Source: Gyrodactylus bullatarudis (taxonomy: Eukaryota > Platyhelminthes > Monogenea > Gyrodactylidea > Gyrodactylidae). Taken from it: a stretch of 58,420 nt of DNA. The notes beneath the pieces were generated by a model. That model did not search any database. It had not been told where the DNA came from and saw only the letters and a program-made list of their open reading frames with translations. Below, in pieces: positions 56,382 to 58,420 of this stretch; the first letter of the stretch is position 1, and each line of letters begins with the position of its first letter. The stretch is taken from NCBI GenBank assembly GCA_012064415.1, contig SSNU01000013.1:105612-164031 (forward strand). The letters run 5' to 3'. Both the position numbers and the translations under genes were made by a program.

Positions 56382-57634
56382 TTAGGTTGCGAGAAAAATA
56401 TTGGGATTTTGACTTCAACTAAAATTTTCTCCCTCAAAACTGAACCAAGTTTAAACAAAATAGGCATCATTCGAAAGCTTATTTTTCAAGCTTTTTGTTT
56501 ATGTATATTAAACATTATAAAATTTTAAAAGCATGAGCATAGCAGAAATTTTTGATACCAAAGATTTTCGTAAGATTATTGCATACGAGTTTTGCTCTGG
56601 AACTGGACCAGCAGATACCTTCAAAAGGCTCAATTCTGTTTTTGGAGATCGAATAAAGCGTTCTAATGTATTCAGATGGCATTCCGCATTCAAAAATGGG
56701 AAATTGGATTTTGAAGATGAAGCAAGGTCAGGTCGTCCTTCAGAGATCAATCGTGATGAAATCGTTGCTGCTATCGAATCAGATTGCCATCTATCTTCTA
56801 GAGCTCTTTCTGCTCAATTGAATGTGTCCGACCACTCAGTTTGTCGAGTTTTACGCGAGGAGAATTTCGTAAACTCATATGATGAGTTTGTGCCACACGA
56901 GCTCAATGATTCTCAAAAAAAGCGTCGAGTTGAAGCAGTCAAAAGGCTACTCCACAGGATTCAGTACGACAATTTTCTGAAGAACATTGTTACCACTGAT
57001 GAAAAGTGGATTTATTTGAGTGATCAGAGTCGAAAAAGGTCATGGAAGAAAGTAGGAGATCATGTCTCTCAGCCTACCCAAAATCGATTCGCCAAGAAGG
57101 TGATGTTGACCGTCTTCTGGACAATGAAAGGAATTGTGCACTTTGAGCTCTTGGATTATGGTAAAACAGTCAATGCTGAGCGTTATTTGTCTTACTTGAA
57201 AGAGATGGTGCTTAAACTTAGACAAAACTACCCAAGATTTGGCAGAATAACTTTTCTTCAAGACAATGCCAGACCTCATCTGGGAAAAGAGGTTAAAAAA
57301 TTTTTTGAAGAAGAGAACTTTGATCTCATTGACCACCCACCGTATAGTCCGGATCTTGCTCCGTCTGATTATCACCTTTTCAGATCATTACAACATTTCC
57401 TAAAGGGTAAAAATTTCAGATCAAAAGAGGAGGTAAAAATTGGACTTGAAGACTATTTTGCTTCAAAACCTGAAGAATTCTATGCAGATGGTATCCAACA
57501 ACTGCCAATTCGTTGGGAAAAATGCCTCAACTCTTCAGGAAACTATTTTCATTGAATGTTCATGTTGTAATGTATATAAAATATCAATATATGCTTAATT
57601 CATATTTAGTCCCATTACTTTTCTCGCAACCTAA
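56382..57634 (+). mobile_element. Complete mariner transposon
   Basis: TIRs of about 28 bp start TTAGGTTGCGAGAAAA on both ends (right end inverted) with about three mismatches. The TA target duplication is at 56380-56381 and 57635-57636. The length of 1253 bp is usual for mariner. Because ends, duplication and reading frame are all intact, the insertion is probably recent. Confidence 0.97.
56533..57555 (+). CDS. mariner transposase, intact, 340 aa
   Basis: Cut-and-paste transposase that binds the element's TIRs and inserts at TA. The N-terminal paired-like DNA-binding region (two helix-turn-helix motifs, residues about 1-110) contains RWHSAFKNGKLDFEDE and the RSGRPS linker. FVPHEL (119-124) is the WVPHEL motif with Phe for Trp. 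The catalytic triad is Asp156 (TTDEKW), Asp244 (LQDNARPH) and Asp279 (YSPDLAPSDYHLF), exactly 34 residues apart for the last two: the mariner D34D signature. Length is that of the family (340-350). There are no frameshifts or stops. The first catalytic motif reads TTDEKW where many mariners have GDEKW. Minus-strand frames inside it are antisense shadows. Confidence 0.97.
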   Translation: MSIAEIFDTKDFRKIIAYEFCSGTGPADTFKRLNSVFGDRIKRSNVFRWHSAFKNGKLDFEDEARSGRPSEINRDEIVAAIESDCHLSSRALSAQLNVSDHSVCRVLREENFVNSYDEFVPHELNDSQKKRRVEAVKRLLHRIQYDNFLKNIVTTDEKWIYLSDQSRKRSWKKVGDHVSQPTQNRFAKKVMLTVFWTMKGIVHFELLDYGKTVNAERYLSYLKEMVLKLRQNYPRFGRITFLQDNARPHLGKEVKKFFEEENFDLIDHPPYSPDLAPSDYHLFRSLQHFLKGKNFRSKEEVKIGLEDYFASKPEEFYADGIQQLPIRWEKCLNSSGNYFH

Positions 57635-57639
57635 TATAA

Positions 57640-58278
57640 ATCCAGTGGAAAAGCAACATGTTTTGTAAAACCTGCAATAATATTTCTCTAGGTCGATTAG
57701 AATGCCCACTCATCGGTTTCTTAAACAGTTCAATGTATCATTAAATCACTCACGTTTAAGAGATATTTTTGGCAAAAATTTTGGTAAATCCTTGATTTTC
57801 TTTTATTTTATTAATCGTAAGTATCTTATTTCTAGATAGATGCGATAGATCCAGTTAATTTGACTTTATATTCTTGTAGAATGTACCACTTGCCATTTTT
57901 GTATGTTATTTGCTTTAAAAGGATTCCTCCATCGTTAATCAGTCGAAAGCATTAAAACCTCGGAACATGATTGTTGAAATTCAACTTACTTTACCTTCTT
58001 ATCAGTTATTTTCTATTAGTAGTATTTGAGAAAATTCAGCCAATCAAATTCAATAGGAAATTTTAACCAATCAGATCTAAAAGAATCACTTGAACTAATT
58101 TTAATTATAACTAAAATACAGCCAAAATTTATTCTACTTACAGATTATATAAAATTTATTGCTCAAATGATTATAATCTTTTATTAAATTGCATAAGTTT
58201 AAGAGGGGTTTTTCGAAATTTGGAAAATTTGGTTTTCGCCCAATAATTCAGCTCACAGACAAGCGATTTGTTTTAGAA
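57640..58278. other. No recognisable gene
   Basis: AT-rich flank of the mariner element leading into the terminal minisatellite. Confidence 0.5.
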
Positions 58279-58280
58279 TA

Positions 58281-58420
58281 ATTTACCTTTTTGACTATAG
58301 TTATTTTCATCTTTACCTTTTTGACTATAGTTTTTTTCATATTTACCTTTTTGACTATAGTCATATTATTTTTAACTATAGTCAATCCCATTTTTACCTT
58401 TGTGACTATAGTTTTTTCCA
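58281..58420. repeat. 30-bp minisatellite, continuing beyond the window
   Basis: Units of 30 bp with the core TTTACCTTTTTGACTATAGT start at 58282, 58312 and 58342. They are followed by a shortened unit (TTTAACTATAGTC) and another from about 58393. The array reaches the last base, so its length is unknown. Reverse-strand pairing of GACTATAGTC gives each unit a small palindrome. Confidence 0.9.

Noticed and set aside
57040..57375. Minus-strand frames inside the mariner (57040-57375, 56508-56750)
   Set aside because: Antisense shadows of the intact transposase.

Overview
This is AT-rich eukaryotic nuclear DNA with spliced genes, most likely from an arthropod. A Shaw-type potassium channel, an Akap200-like scaffold protein, mariner, piggyBac, pogo and Penelope-like elements all fit a crustacean, and a copepod such as a sea louse would fit well. 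The species cannot be proved from this window.

Three host genes can be read. (1) 1482-2957, minus strand: an intronless, acidic, 491-residue protein with an N-myristoylation signal and a C-terminal amphipathic helix of the PKA-RII-anchoring type, so an AKAP-like membrane scaffold. (2) 7486-8057, plus strand: a two-exon, 143-residue divergent profilin-like actin-monomer-binding protein. (3) 10587-15938, minus strand: a complete seven-exon coding region for a 668-residue Shaw/Kv3 voltage-gated K+ channel. All its exon junctions join in frame.

Almost everything else is mobile DNA. From 16 kb onward the window is a nested graveyard of: long palindromic TA-flanked elements in several subfamilies (ends like AAGCTAGTT..ATGAAGATGGG); TTAA-flanked piggyBac-type MITEs and two piggyBac transposase relics (6146-6924; 50982-51573); a Penelope-like retroelement pseudogene with a GIY-YIG endonuclease (28803-29718) plus detached Penelope-like tails with hammerhead-ribozyme-like cores; a tRNA-derived SINE inside a MITE inside a piggyBac relic (50184-50979); and a minisatellite running off the right edge.

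Two DNA transposons are complete end to end. One is a mariner (56382-57634) with an intact D34D transposase, TIRs and a TA duplication. The other is a 2138-bp pogo-class element (45375-47512) with 205-bp TIRs. The pogo element is the most unusual object here. Its transposase appears to carry two tandem psq + CENP-B DNA-binding modules before the DDD domain. Its frame is interrupted by two segments of exactly 24 nt, each GT...AG with an in-frame stop, which look like micro-introns. Each TIR carries the same 12-mer twice, 36 bp apart.
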